Origin: Bradyrhizobium diazoefficiens
GTDB lineage: Bacteria; Pseudomonadota; Alphaproteobacteria; Rhizobiales; Xanthobacteraceae
Assembly: GCF_018131185.1 (NCBI RefSeq)
Contig: NZ_JAFCJE010000005.1
Span: 434,001 to 498,000 of the forward strand
DNA length: 64,000 nt
Reading direction: 5' to 3'
This document shows, one piece after another, positions 41,655 to 50,445 of this stretch (position 1 is the stretch's first letter; every line of letters starts with the position of its first letter). The translations under genes were made by a program, and so were the position numbers. Under the pieces are notes generated by a model that was not told the DNA's origin, did no database searches, and saw only the letters and a list, made by a program, of their open reading frames with translations.

Positions 41655-42275
41655 ATGCCGGGAAACACGCTTTCCAAGGGTGAGGTATTCGTCATCGACA
41701 CCGACGCGGCCTCCCGCGAACAACTTTCGGCTGCGCTCCAGCAGAGCGCCTATGAGGTGATCTGCTTCGCTGACGGTGCATCTCTATTGTCCGAGGCAAA
41801 AGCGCGGATGCCGGCCTGCGTGCTGATGGAGCTGCCGCCCGATCGCTCCGGCCTCGACATGCTCAGGCGCCTGCGTGAGGAAAACTGCATGGCGCCGGTG
41901 CTGGTGACCTCGGCGAACGGCAGCATCGCCATGGCGGTCGACGCCATCAAGAGCGGCGCGGCCGACTTCATCGAGAAGCCGTTCCGCACCCACGACATCG
42001 TCGGCCGGATCGACGCCGCCATCGACGAATTCACCCAGCCCGGCGCGAGCCGGCAACGCTGGCTGCCCGGCTGCGAGCCGTTGACAGCGCGCGAAGTCGA
42101 CGTGCTCGAGCACCTTGCAGCCGGCCTGACCAACAAGGAGATCGCCCGCCGTATGCATCTGAGCGCGCGGACGGTCGAAGGCTACCGCGCCGGCATCCTG
42201 AAGAAGGCTGGTGCGAAGAACGTGACCGATCTCCTGCGGCGCATCTTCGGCCAGGGCTCGCCGACCCAGGCGTGA
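41655..42275 (+). CDS. orphan FixJ/NarL-type regulator, receiver Asp replaced by Glu
   Basis: A 206-residue FixJ-like protein. The receiver domain (about 10-125) lacks the usual phosphoacceptor Asp: the expected block reads CVLMELPPDRSGLDML, with Glu59 in place of Asp. The conserved acidic pair and the Lys of EKPF (Lys at about 107) are kept. The LuxR-type helix-turn-helix is LTAREVDVLEHLAAGLTNKE then IARRMHLSARTVEGYR. Glu can mimic phospho-Asp in some regulators, so it may be constitutively active or a dead receiver. No histidine kinase is adjacent. The ATG at 41655 follows ATCGGGAC. Confidence 0.85.
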   Translation: MPGNTLSKGEVFVIDTDAASREQLSAALQQSAYEVICFADGASLLSEAKARMPACVLMELPPDRSGLDMLRRLREENCMAPVLVTSANGSIAMAVDAIKSGAADFIEKPFRTHDIVGRIDAAIDEFTQPGASRQRWLPGCEPLTAREVDVLEHLAAGLTNKEIARRMHLSARTVEGYRAGILKKAGAKNVTDLLRRIFGQGSPTQA

Positions 42276-42441
42276 GGCCGCCGCGGGATCGTACGTTCTG
42301 CGGCCTTGGTGCCGCCGCAGCGGTGCCCCACGGAAACCCCAATCGAACCAGTTCCTTCCCTGCCGCGTCCAACCATGTTGGCGAGGCATTTGATCGCGTG
42401 CGTCCGGCTGGCGGCGCGGCGATACCGGCAGGAGGGACTTT

Positions 42442-44118
42442 ATGCGCATCACCGCAAGATGTTTGGCGACGACGAGCCTGGTTCTGGTCACCATGGCGAC
42501 GGCATCGCCGTCATGGGCCGCAGAATTGGCCACCAATTCGGCGATCGATACCGTCACCGTCTATCCCGATGGCGCCACCGTCAGCCGCATCATCACGGTC
42601 GACCTGCCGTCCGGGGACTCGACCCTCGTCGCCAAGGATTTTCCGCTCACCCTCGATACGTCCTCGATCCGGGTCGAGGGTGAAGGCGGAGCCAAGCTCG
42701 TCATCGGCACGATCGACGCGCGGGCGCCGCGCGCGGCGCCGGTCAACCTGCCCGAGCTGGAAAAACGGATCGAAGCTCTGAACGACCAGCGCGCCGACCT
42801 GCAAGGCGCGATCGACTCGGCCAACGCCCGCCGCAAGTTCGCGGAGCACTTTGCGGAAGCCGCCCCCGTGGGCATCGGCGAGAAGGGCGAGGCGCGACCG
42901 ATCGCCGAATGGCGCACGGCCTTTGCGGCGGTCGGTGAGGAAATTGCGAGCGCCGATACGGCCATCCGTGATGCGACGCGCAAATTGCGCGAGATCGATC
43001 GTCAGATCGCCCAGCTCGAAGTCGAGCGCAAGGCCAAGCCGGCGAGCAAGCTCGAGGTTCGCATGGACATTGCCGCGCCGGCCGCGACCAAGGCGACATT
43101 GCGGGTCACCTACAATGTGCGCAATGCGCGCTGGCTGCCGCTCTATGACGCCCGGCTCGATACCGGCGCCAAGGACCGCAAGCCGCAACTGGAGCTGGTC
43201 CGCCGCGCCGAGATCACGCAATCGACCGGCGAGGACTGGTCCAACGTCACGCTCGGCGTCTCGACGGTTCGCATCAGCCGCGGCGGCAGCGCGCCGGAGC
43301 TGGGCTCGCTCGTGGCGCAATATCCGCAACCGCAGAGGCCAATGGCGCTCGGCGCGGCCTCCGATATGGCGCGGCCTGCGCCGATGACGCGTCAGGCACA
43401 ATCGCCCGCGATGGCCAAGGTTGCAGAGTCGGCCGAACCGCGCGAACGCGCCGAGGAGCAGCAGGCAGTCGCCGAGATCGGCGACTTCCAGGCCACCTTC
43501 AGAATTCCGGGGCGCGTCAGCCTCGGCGCTGCCGAGGGCGCCAAGAGCCTGCGCATCGCGGCAATGACCGTGCCGGCCGATCTCGCTGCGCGCGCCGCGC
43601 CGGTGTTGGACCCGACCGCTTTCCTCGAAGCCAGCTTCAAGCAGACGGATGACGCGACCTTGCTGCCCGGCAAAGTCGCGATCTACCGCGACGGCGTCTT
43701 TGTCGGACGCGGCAAGATCTCGGCTTCTGCCAAGGACGACATCGTGCGGCTCGGCTTCGGCGCCGACGACAAGATCAAAATCGAGCGCGCCGTGCTCAAG
43801 CGCAACGAAGGCTCGGCCGGCCTGCTGGTCACGACGTCCAAGACCGACGAGCGTTCGTTCAAGACCACCATCCGCAACGGGCATGATTTCCCGATCAAGG
43901 TCGCGATCGAGGATCAGTTGCCGGTCAGCGAGAGCGAGGACATCGTCGTCGAGATGCTGCCCGCGACCACGCCGCCCACGGCCAAGGATATCCGTGACAA
44001 GCGTGGCGTGCTGGAATGGTCGTTCGACGCCAAGCCCGGCGAGGTCCGCGACATCAACTTCGCCTGGCGCGTCCGCTGGCCGAAGGACAAGGGCATGGTG
44101 ATCGTGCCGGCGGGGTAG
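42442..44118 (+). CDS. mucoidy inhibitor MuiA family protein (DUF4139)
   Basis: A 558-residue exported protein: a signal peptide (about residues 1-26, ending SPSWAAE) is followed by the MuiA N-terminal part (IDTVTVYPDGATVSRIITVD). A coiled-coil helical region (about 105-195) follows, then the DUF4139 domain with TYNVRNARWLPLYDARL, ITQSTGEDWSNVTLGVST and WSFDAKPGEVRDINFAWRVR. Family members were linked to suppression of mucoidy in Salmonella; their biochemistry is unknown. The gene ends 112 bases from hmuV with an inverted repeat between. Confidence 0.87.
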   Translation: MRITARCLATTSLVLVTMATASPSWAAELATNSAIDTVTVYPDGATVSRIITVDLPSGDSTLVAKDFPLTLDTSSIRVEGEGGAKLVIGTIDARAPRAAPVNLPELEKRIEALNDQRADLQGAIDSANARRKFAEHFAEAAPVGIGEKGEARPIAEWRTAFAAVGEEIASADTAIRDATRKLREIDRQIAQLEVERKAKPASKLEVRMDIAAPAATKATLRVTYNVRNARWLPLYDARLDTGAKDRKPQLELVRRAEITQSTGEDWSNVTLGVSTVRISRGGSAPELGSLVAQYPQPQRPMALGAASDMARPAPMTRQAQSPAMAKVAESAEPRERAEEQQAVAEIGDFQATFRIPGRVSLGAAEGAKSLRIAAMTVPADLAARAAPVLDPTAFLEASFKQTDDATLLPGKVAIYRDGVFVGRGKISASAKDDIVRLGFGADDKIKIERAVLKRNEGSAGLLVTTSKTDERSFKTTIRNGHDFPIKVAIEDQLPVSESEDIVVEMLPATTPPTAKDIRDKRGVLEWSFDAKPGEVRDINFAWRVRWPKDKGMVIVPAG

Positions 44119-44135
44119 GTTGCTCGCCACAAATG

Positions 44136-44228
44136 AGTGCGCTCCCACTCTTGCTCGCGTCTCGAAGGACGAGGCGTGCACTCGGCTGTTACCGAGAGCC
44201 ATAGCCCTGCTCACACGGGGGAGCGCAC
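44136..44228. repeat. inverted repeat between muiA-like gene and hmuV
   Basis: AGTGCGCTCCC (44136-44146) and GGGAGCGCACT (44218-44228) are perfect 11-base arms enclosing about 70 bases with further small palindromes (GGCT / AGCC). It lies between converging genes and ends just before the hmuV stop. It could be a terminator or a repeat relic. Confidence 0.5.
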
Positions 44229-44229
44229 T

Positions 44230-45033
44230 TCACCGCGGCGGTACGGTCGCCCGCATCGACTGAGGCAGCACGTACGGCACGCCGTCGCCGTCCCGGTGCA
44301 CCACGGCGTCGATTTCGAAGATGTCGCGGATGATCTCGCGCGTGACGACATCCACGCGCGAGCCGTCGGCGGCGAGCTTGCCGCCGGCCAGCACGACGAG
44401 CCGGTCGGCGAAGCGGATTGCGAGATTGAGGTCGTGCAGGATCGCGATTACCGCCGTGCCGCCGGCGGCGCGCCGGCGCGCCGCTTCGACGAGGTCGATC
44501 TGGTGACGCAGATCGAGGCTCGAGGTCGGCTCGTCCAGCAGCAGAAGTCCGGGGCCATGCTCGGCTTCGCCGCAGGCGAGCTGCACCAGGACACGGGCGA
44601 AATGGGTGCGCTGCTGCTCGCCGCCGGACAGCGTCGGCAATTGCCGTTCGCGGAAATGCGATAAGCCAACCTCGTCCAGGGCCGCATCGACGAGCAAGCC
44701 TGCTTCACGCGCGCTGCGCTCGCCTGCGCCCATCAGCACGATTTCCTCGACCGTGAAGGGAAAGGTGACGTTGATGTGCTGGGACAGCATCGCGCGGCGC
44801 GCGGCGAGCTCGCGCGGCGTGAAGCTGCCGATGTCGCACTGCTTCAGCCGGACCTCGCCTGCATTAGGCCGGAGATCGCCGGAGAGCAGCCGCAGCAGCG
44901 TCGATTTGCCGGCGCCGTTCGGGCCGATGATGGCGACCATCTCGCCGGCCGCAACCGTCAGGCCGACGCCATCGAGCAGCGTCGCGCGGCCTGCGCGCTT
45001 GCTGAGGGATCGCGCCTCGATCACGGCACTCAT
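44230..45033 (-). CDS. hmuV: haem ABC transporter ATPase
   Basis: A 267-residue ATPase of the BtuD/FecE/HmuV type that powers haem import. Walker A is GPNGAGKSTLLRLL, signature LSGGEQQRTHFARVLVQL, Walker B LLLLDEPTSSLDL, switch His ILHDLN. AARRAMLSQHINVTFPF is HmuV-like. Its start overlaps the hmuU stop (ATGA). Confidence 0.93.
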   Translation of the reverse strand: MSAVIEARSLSKRAGRATLLDGVGLTVAAGEMVAIIGPNGAGKSTLLRLLSGDLRPNAGEVRLKQCDIGSFTPRELAARRAMLSQHINVTFPFTVEEIVLMGAGERSAREAGLLVDAALDEVGLSHFRERQLPTLSGGEQQRTHFARVLVQLACGEAEHGPGLLLLDEPTSSLDLRHQIDLVEAARRRAAGGTAVIAILHDLNLAIRFADRLVVLAGGKLAADGSRVDVVTREIIRDIFEIDAVVHRDGDGVPYVLPQSMRATVPPR

Positions 45034-46121
45034 AGCGAGGCGAGGCCGCGCTGCCGCAGCAGGATGGCGAGGAAGACCGGTGCGCCGACCGCCGCGGTCA
45101 GAATGCCGATCGGCATCTCCGCCGGCGCCACGATCGTGCGCGCCAGCGTGTCGGCGCCGACCATCAGGATCGCGCCGAGCAGGATCGAAGCCGGCAATAG
45201 CAGCCGATGTGTCGGTCCGATGACGAGGCGGAGCAGATGCGGCACGACGATGCCGACGAAGCCGATGACGCCGCTGATCGACACCGCGACGCCGGTCATG
45301 GCGGAGACCATGACGATCGAGATCCGCTTGAGACGCTCGACATCGATCCCACCGTGAAAGGCATCTGCCTCGCCGAGCACCAGGAGATCGAGACCGCGTG
45401 CGACGAAGGCACAGGCGGCAAGTCCGATGATGAGGATCGGCGCGAGCACGGCGGCCTTGGTCCAGGTCGCGCCGCTGATCGAGCCCAGCAGCCAGAACGT
45501 GATGTCGCGGAGCTGGCGGTCATCGGCGACGAACACCAGCAGCCCGATGCCGGCATTGGCGATGGCGGTGATGGCGACGCCGGCAAGCAGGAAGATCGCG
45601 ATCGAGGTGCGGCCCGATCGGCTCGATATGCCGTAGAGGATGACGGTCGTGGCCAGGGATCCGGCGAATGCCGCGAGCGGCAGCAGCTCGGTCTGGAGAA
45701 AGCGAAGCGTCTCGCCGAAGCGCGAATCGGTGAAGACGATCGCGCTTGCGGCTGCGAGCGCGCCGCCGCTGGAGACGCCGACCAGCGCGGGATCGGCCAG
45801 CGGGTTGCGAAACAGTCCCTGCATGATCGCACCGGCCGCAGCGAGCAGGCCGCCGACCATTGCTGCCGCCGCGATCCGGGGAATGCGGATCGACCACAGC
45901 ACGAGCTGGTCGCGGCTCGTCATGGCCGTGCTCTCGCCTGATAGCCCGAGTGCGGCAGGCAGGCGGGAGAGGGGGATGCCGGCGGCGCCGAGGGTCAGCG
46001 CGACGACCGCGGTGACCGCGAGCACGGCGATCAGGAGCGGAATTGCGAACGATGCGGACCGTCGTCTTGCGCTGGCGCGTCGTTCCGGGCTGCGCGCTTC
46101 GGTGCCGATCGCCACGCTCAT
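45030..46121 (-). CDS. hmuU: haem ABC transporter permease
   Basis: A 363-residue FecCD-family permease with about ten transmembrane segments. Recognisable blocks are SIRIPRIAAAAMVGGLLAAA, GAIMQGLFRNPLADPALVGV (BtuC/FecCD signature) and GVIGFVGIVVPHLLRLVIGP. With HmuV and HmuT it imports haem across the inner membrane. The start overlaps the hmuT stop by 4 bases (ATGA) and its stop overlaps hmuV likewise; all three are tightly coupled. Confidence 0.93.
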   Translation of the reverse strand: MSVAIGTEARSPERRASARRRSASFAIPLLIAVLAVTAVVALTLGAAGIPLSRLPAALGLSGESTAMTSRDQLVLWSIRIPRIAAAAMVGGLLAAAGAIMQGLFRNPLADPALVGVSSGGALAAASAIVFTDSRFGETLRFLQTELLPLAAFAGSLATTVILYGISSRSGRTSIAIFLLAGVAITAIANAGIGLLVFVADDRQLRDITFWLLGSISGATWTKAAVLAPILIIGLAACAFVARGLDLLVLGEADAFHGGIDVERLKRISIVMVSAMTGVAVSISGVIGFVGIVVPHLLRLVIGPTHRLLLPASILLGAILMVGADTLARTIVAPAEMPIGILTAAVGAPVFLAILLRQRGLASL

Positions 46122-47071
46122 TGCCGGCAATTCGCCGCCGAAAGCGCCGACGTGAACGCATCGCCCGGTCCGGCCAAGGCCGGATAGAGTCTTACGGACA
46201 GATCGCGCGCCGCCGCCGCCGTCCGGGGGCCGAAGCCGAGCAGATAGAGCCCATCCATCGTGATGAAGCTCTTGTTGGCCGCGACCGGTGTCAGCGCAAA
46301 GCCGGGATGGGCATAGATCGCGTCGGCCTGCAGCGAGTCCTTGCCGCGTTCGATCGACAGCGCGAATTCGGGTCTTGCCGCCGCGATCGCCTCGTCGCCA
46401 ATGATCTTGTAGCCGTCGAAATCGTCGACGGCGTTGGCGGCGCCGGCGAGCTGGATGATTTCGTCGGCCGCTGTCTTCCGGCCGGCCACCATGGCCCGCC
46501 CGTTCTGGAGCGACATCACGAACATCACGCGCACCGGCCTGGTCACCTTGGCGCGCAGCCTTCGGAGTTGCGCGAGATCGGCGCCGACCGCGGCGCTCAG
46601 GCACTCGGCGCGTGCGTCGACGCCCATGGCATGGCCGACGAGCTTTATTTTCTCGATCAAGCCGTCCTCGGTGAAGGTCTCGGGCACCAGCACCAACGGC
46701 ACTTTCGCGGTTTCCAGGATCTCCATGGTCTCGCGCGGACCCGAGCCCTGGATCGCCAGGATCAGGGTGGGATTGAGACCCAGCACGCCTTCGGCAGAGA
46801 TCTGGCGCATGTAGCCGACATTGGGTTTGTCGTGCAGCGCCGCTGGCGGATAAAGGCTCGTTGTGTCGACGCCGACCAACCGGTTCTCGAGCCCGAGGGC
46901 ATAGAGGATCTCGGTGATGGCGCCGCCGATCGAGACCGTGCGTGCGAAATCGGTCACGGCGACGTCGCGATTGCGCGCGTCATGCACTGTGATGCCGGCG
47001 GCGTGCGCGGGAGACCCGAGCGCGATTCCGCTGGAAAGCAGGAGGTTGGCGATGGTGCGACAAAGTGTCAT
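46118..47071 (-). CDS. hmuT: periplasmic haem-binding protein
   Basis: A 317-residue periplasmic binding protein of the HmuT/PhuT type. The signal peptide ends at SPAHAAG (about residue 26). Conserved blocks are RTVSIGGAITEILYALGLEN, GVDTTSLYPPAALHDKPNVG with the Tyr that ligates haem in PhuT-type proteins, and VGYMRQISAEGVLGLNPTLI. It collects haem after TonB-dependent uptake and delivers it to HmuUV. The next upstream gene (hmuP) ends 6 bases before this start. Confidence 0.93.
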   Translation of the reverse strand: MTLCRTIANLLLSSGIALGSPAHAAGITVHDARNRDVAVTDFARTVSIGGAITEILYALGLENRLVGVDTTSLYPPAALHDKPNVGYMRQISAEGVLGLNPTLILAIQGSGPRETMEILETAKVPLVLVPETFTEDGLIEKIKLVGHAMGVDARAECLSAAVGADLAQLRRLRAKVTRPVRVMFVMSLQNGRAMVAGRKTAADEIIQLAGAANAVDDFDGYKIIGDEAIAAARPEFALSIERGKDSLQADAIYAHPGFALTPVAANKSFITMDGLYLLGFGPRTAAAARDLSVRLYPALAGPGDAFTSALSAANCRQ

Positions 47072-47077
47072 TACGGA

Positions 47078-47284
47078 TTATTTCGTCAGGATCAGCTTGT
47101 TCTGCGAGGTCAGGCGAAGCCGGTAACTGTCCTCACCATGCGCGATGATGATCTCGCGCTCGGCCGCAAACAGCTCGCGGCTGTCGATCCGGGTCCCCCG
47201 CATGGTGAGGGTTCTCGTTGTCGCAGAAGGGCTTCCTGCCGACTCTGCCGCGCCGCCGTTGCCGTCTCCGGACATTGCTGACAT
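47078..47284 (-). CDS. hmuP: HmuP haemin uptake protein
   Basis: A 68-residue HemP/HmuP protein. The core TMRGTRIDSRELFAAEREII and YRLRLTSQNKLILTK is diagnostic; the first 22 residues are flexible. In Bradyrhizobium HmuP is reported to act as a co-activator of hmuR transcription together with Irr. I chose ATG 47284 (ATG 47275 also in frame). It heads the hmuPTUV cluster, divergent from hmuR across 262 bases. Confidence 0.9.
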   Translation of the reverse strand: MSAMSGDGNGGAAESAGSPSATTRTLTMRGTRIDSRELFAAEREIIIAHGEDSYRLRLTSQNKLILTK

Positions 47285-47365
47285 GTGAGGTGTGATGCGC
47301 TTTCTAGATCCTGGAGTGCTGCTTGTTTGTATAAGCGGCACGAAGCGCATTCCAACGGCTGCAAT

Positions 47366-47387
47366 TTACAATCGATATAAACTGTAA
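47366..47387. promoter_or_regulatory. A+T-rich inverted repeat in the hmuP-hmuR divergent gap
   Basis: TTACA (47366-47370) and TGTAA (47383-47387) flank 12 bases including CGATATAAAC, in the most A+T-rich part of the 262-base gap. Divergent hmu promoters in Bradyrhizobium are known to carry an iron-control element; whether this is it cannot be decided. A CGTTCGC / GCGAACG stem (47478-47494) lies in the hmuR leader. Confidence 0.4.
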
Positions 47388-47546
47388 CCTGATGTCATTG
47401 ACCGTCAGAGTGTTGCCACGTAACCAATTATGGCGGCGGGGAACTTGTCCCGAGACTTGAGAAATTAGCCAGCCAGCCGTTCGCGTTGCGAACGCACGCC
47501 AGCCAAAGACGCCAAATTTAGAAGTGAAGTGCAGGCTGGGGCTGAT

Positions 47547-49946
47547 ATGGCTGACGGGGCTAGGTATTCGCGCGTCCTGATTTTGGGCGCGTCGGTGGTG
47601 ACAATCGCGGCGATGACGGCGGAGCGCGGTGTTGCGCAGACCGTCGAGCCGCAGACTGAAAGCGCGTCCTCGGAGCGGCCGAAGCAGGCGAAGCGCAAGC
47701 AGGCCAAGCCGCAGCTTGTTGCCCAGCAGGCAACGCCTGAGGCGATGAACGCCAGAGCGCAGGCCGGGGGCGTAGCGCCCGTGCAAACGCTCGATGCGAT
47801 TACTGTCGCGGCAACGAAGACCGAGGAGCGCGCCGTGGATGCGTTGGCACCGGTCAGCGTCGTGACCTCGGCGCAGATCGAGGGGCGCCAGGCCAGCACG
47901 GTCGGCGATCTCATCTATAATGTGCCGGGCGTGTGGGTTCAGAATCGCGGCGATGAACCATCGACTTCGATCAATATCCGCGGACTGCAGGATTTCGGCC
48001 GCGTCGCGGTCATCGTCGATGGCGCGCGGCAAAATTACCAGCGCACGGGCCACTTCGCCAACGGGTCCTTCTTCCTCAACCCCGAACTGATCAGCGGCAT
48101 CGACATCGTACGAGGTCCGACCGCCAATATCTACGGCTCGGGCGCGATCGGCGGCGTGGCATCGTTCCGGACCAAGGACATCGAGGACGTCGTCCGCGTG
48201 GGCGAGCGCTGGGGTGTTGACGTCAAGACTATCCTTGGCAGCAATTATGGCCGCGCGCTCGGCTCGGCCTTCGGCGGCGTTCACGTCAACCCGAATGTCG
48301 ACGTGTTCGCGGGCGGCACCTACTCCACGCAGGAGAATTACAAGGACGGCACCGGTTTCGAGGTCGCCAACACCGGCAATCGGCTCAGCAGCGGCATCGC
48401 GAAGCTGACGGTACGGCCGGCAGACGGTCACGAGGTCAAGCTCGGCGCCATCTTCCAGGAAGACATCTACAGCCTGGGCCAGCCGCCGCGGCGCGCTGGC
48501 GATCCCAATTCGACCAATGCGAACGGCACCAACAATCTGAACGGAACGTCGATCTACGCATCCAATGTGAAGAACTACACCACGACGCTCGGCTGGAAAT
48601 ACTCGCAGCCGGACGATCAATGGTTCGACTGGGATGCGAAGATCTACTGGAATCGTACTGAGAACGATCAGATCAAGACGAGACATACCAGCGCCACCCC
48701 GTCCGTCTATTGCGGCGGTGTGCCCGGCAATCCCGTGTCCGGTTGCATCGGCAGCAACCGCGGATATCTGCTCGATACGATCGGTATCGACGTGCACAAC
48801 ACGACGCGGTTCGACACCGGAAGCTGGCGCCACGCGGTGACGTATGGCCTGGACGCTTTCCAGGACAAGGTCTCCACGCGGGACAGGACAGGCACCGCCG
48901 AAGTCACCACGCCCGGCGGCCAGCGCACCGTCTCCGGCGGCTTCGTGCAGTGGAAGGCAAATTACACCTCGATGCTCGAGGTGATCGGCGCCTTGCGCTA
49001 CGACAATTATCAGCTTTCCTCTGCAACCTCGTCGTCGGGCGGCGATCGCCTGTCGCCAAAGATCACGGTCGCCCTGGTTCCGACCGCGGTCGTGACCCCT
49101 TATGCCAGCTACGCCGAAGGCTATCGGGCTCCCTCGATCACGGAAACGCTGGTCAGCGGGCCGCATTCCGGCGCGACGGTCAACGATTCGTTCTTCCGCT
49201 GTCCGTCGGGCACGCCGGGGCCGGGCGCGGATTCGACCTTCTGCTTCGTGCCGAATCCAAACCTGCGAGCTGAGGTCGGCAAGAACAAGGAAATCGGCTT
49301 CAACATCAAGAAGAACGATCTCTTCACGCCGGGCGACACGCTGCGCGGCAAGATCAATGTCTTCCGCAACGACGTCAGCGACTTCATCGATCAGGTCGCC
49401 TACGGAAATCCGCTCGTGGTGCCGACCGGGCCGCCGCCGGCGCCCAGCATCACGGTGTTGCCGTTCCTGCAATATCAGAACATCGCCTCGGCGCGCATCC
49501 AGGGTGTGGAGGCCGAGGCGATGTACGACGCCAACCTTTGGTTCTTCGGCCTGTCGGGCACCTACCAGACTGGCAAGAACCTGCAGACCGGGTTTGGCCT
49601 CTACAGCATCCCGCCGCAGAAGGTCACCACGACTGCGGGCGTCCGCCTGCTCGACCGAACCCTGGTCCTGTCGGTGATGTGGACGTCGGTGCTTGCGAAC
49701 TACGACATCCCCCGGACCTACACACCGGCTACCTCGTACGAGCTCGTGAATTTCTATGCGCAGTATCAGCCAACGCCCGATCTCACGCTCAACTTCTCGG
49801 TCGAAAATCTTCTCAATCAGTACTATCGGCCCTACGCCATTCCGGTCGGCAGCACGGGTGATACGCAAAACGACGTGAAATGGGCGAGCGCCGGTGCCGG
49901 GCTCGTGATCAAGGGAGGCCTCAAGTACCACTTTGGCGGTACCTAA
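47547..49946 (+). CDS. hmuR: TonB-dependent haem receptor
   Basis: A 799-residue outer-membrane receptor. A signal-like segment (about 7-30) is followed by a Lys/Ala/Gln-rich linker and the TonB box region DAITVAATKTEE (about residue 83). The plug has GDLIYNVPGVWVQNRGDEPS and the barrel NIRGLQDFGRVAVIVDGARQ. Haem-receptor hallmarks are YRAP (near 526) and NPNL (near 570) bracketing a His in SGPHSG, which could bind haem. It ends with a C-terminal aromatic-type YHFGGT. Start ATG 47547 (GTG 47529 possible). Cotranscription with hmuQ and beyond is likely. Confidence 0.93.
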   Translation: MADGARYSRVLILGASVVTIAAMTAERGVAQTVEPQTESASSERPKQAKRKQAKPQLVAQQATPEAMNARAQAGGVAPVQTLDAITVAATKTEERAVDALAPVSVVTSAQIEGRQASTVGDLIYNVPGVWVQNRGDEPSTSINIRGLQDFGRVAVIVDGARQNYQRTGHFANGSFFLNPELISGIDIVRGPTANIYGSGAIGGVASFRTKDIEDVVRVGERWGVDVKTILGSNYGRALGSAFGGVHVNPNVDVFAGGTYSTQENYKDGTGFEVANTGNRLSSGIAKLTVRPADGHEVKLGAIFQEDIYSLGQPPRRAGDPNSTNANGTNNLNGTSIYASNVKNYTTTLGWKYSQPDDQWFDWDAKIYWNRTENDQIKTRHTSATPSVYCGGVPGNPVSGCIGSNRGYLLDTIGIDVHNTTRFDTGSWRHAVTYGLDAFQDKVSTRDRTGTAEVTTPGGQRTVSGGFVQWKANYTSMLEVIGALRYDNYQLSSATSSSGGDRLSPKITVALVPTAVVTPYASYAEGYRAPSITETLVSGPHSGATVNDSFFRCPSGTPGPGADSTFCFVPNPNLRAEVGKNKEIGFNIKKNDLFTPGDTLRGKINVFRNDVSDFIDQVAYGNPLVVPTGPPPAPSITVLPFLQYQNIASARIQGVEAEAMYDANLWFFGLSGTYQTGKNLQTGFGLYSIPPQKVTTTAGVRLLDRTLVLSVMWTSVLANYDIPRTYTPATSYELVNFYAQYQPTPDLTLNFSVENLLNQYYRPYAIPVGSTGDTQNDVKWASAGAGLVIKGGLKYHFGGT

Positions 49947-49949
49947 ACA

Positions 49950-50016
49950 GAGGACCCGAGGTCCTCCGGAAATGCCCCGCTGATCTCCAGAGCCACGCTG
50001 ATGTCTCAGCGTGGCT
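49950..50016 (+). promoter_or_regulatory. two hairpins between hmuR and hmuQ
   Basis: GAGGACC / GGTCCTC (49950-49966) and AGCCACGCTGA / TCAGCGTGGCT (49991-50001 with 50006-50016, 4-base loop) are perfect. They lie after the hmuR stop and before hmuQ; no T-tract follows, so partial attenuation or message processing is more likely than full termination. Confidence 0.6.
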
Positions 50017-50079
50017 TCTGTACGTTCCAAAATATCCGACCGGCAATCGCCGATTTACAAGACACAGGAGAAAAATCGA

Positions 50080-50415
50080 ATGTTCATCGCAATGAATCGC
50101 TTTCAGGTGAAGCTCGGCTCGGAAGCCGCCTTCGAGACCGTCTGGCGCACCCGGGAGTCTTATCTCGGCAGCATGGCCGGCTTCGTTGAATTCCATTTGC
50201 TCAAGGGGCCGGTGCTCGAGGATCACACGCTGTACTCCTCGCACACAGTGTGGGTCGACAAGGCAGCTTTCGAGGCTTGGACGCGCTCGGAGGAATTCCG
50301 GCGCGCGCATGCCCGCGCCGACAACAAGACCGGCGAAAGCCTCTATCTCGGCCATCCCAAGTTCGAAGGCTTCGAGGTCATCCTGACCGAGCGCAAGACG
50401 AACGCGGCCGCTTAG
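50080..50415 (+). CDS. hmuQ: haem-degrading monooxygenase HmuQ (IsdG-like)
   Basis: A 111-residue ferredoxin-like (antibiotic-biosynthesis-monooxygenase fold) protein. FIAMNRFQVKLGSEAAFETV, RESYLGSMAGFVEFHLLKGP and HTVWVDKAAFEAWTRSEEFR match IsdG/HmuQ enzymes, with the likely haem-binding His in FRRAHA. It opens the haem ring to release iron. Bradyrhizobium HmuQ is an established member. ATG 50080 has AGGAG upstream. It lies between hmuR and hutX. Confidence 0.85.
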   Translation: MFIAMNRFQVKLGSEAAFETVWRTRESYLGSMAGFVEFHLLKGPVLEDHTLYSSHTVWVDKAAFEAWTRSEEFRRAHARADNKTGESLYLGHPKFEGFEVILTERKTNAAA

Positions 50416-50445
50416 ATCGCGGCGGATCACGATAGGGAGCCGGAC

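Noticed and set aside
47304..50030. A 908-codon open frame opposite hmuR.
   Set aside because: It mirrors hmuR exactly, is full of Arg, Ala, Gly and Asp as antisense frames of high-G+C genes are, and has no domain or ribosome-binding site.
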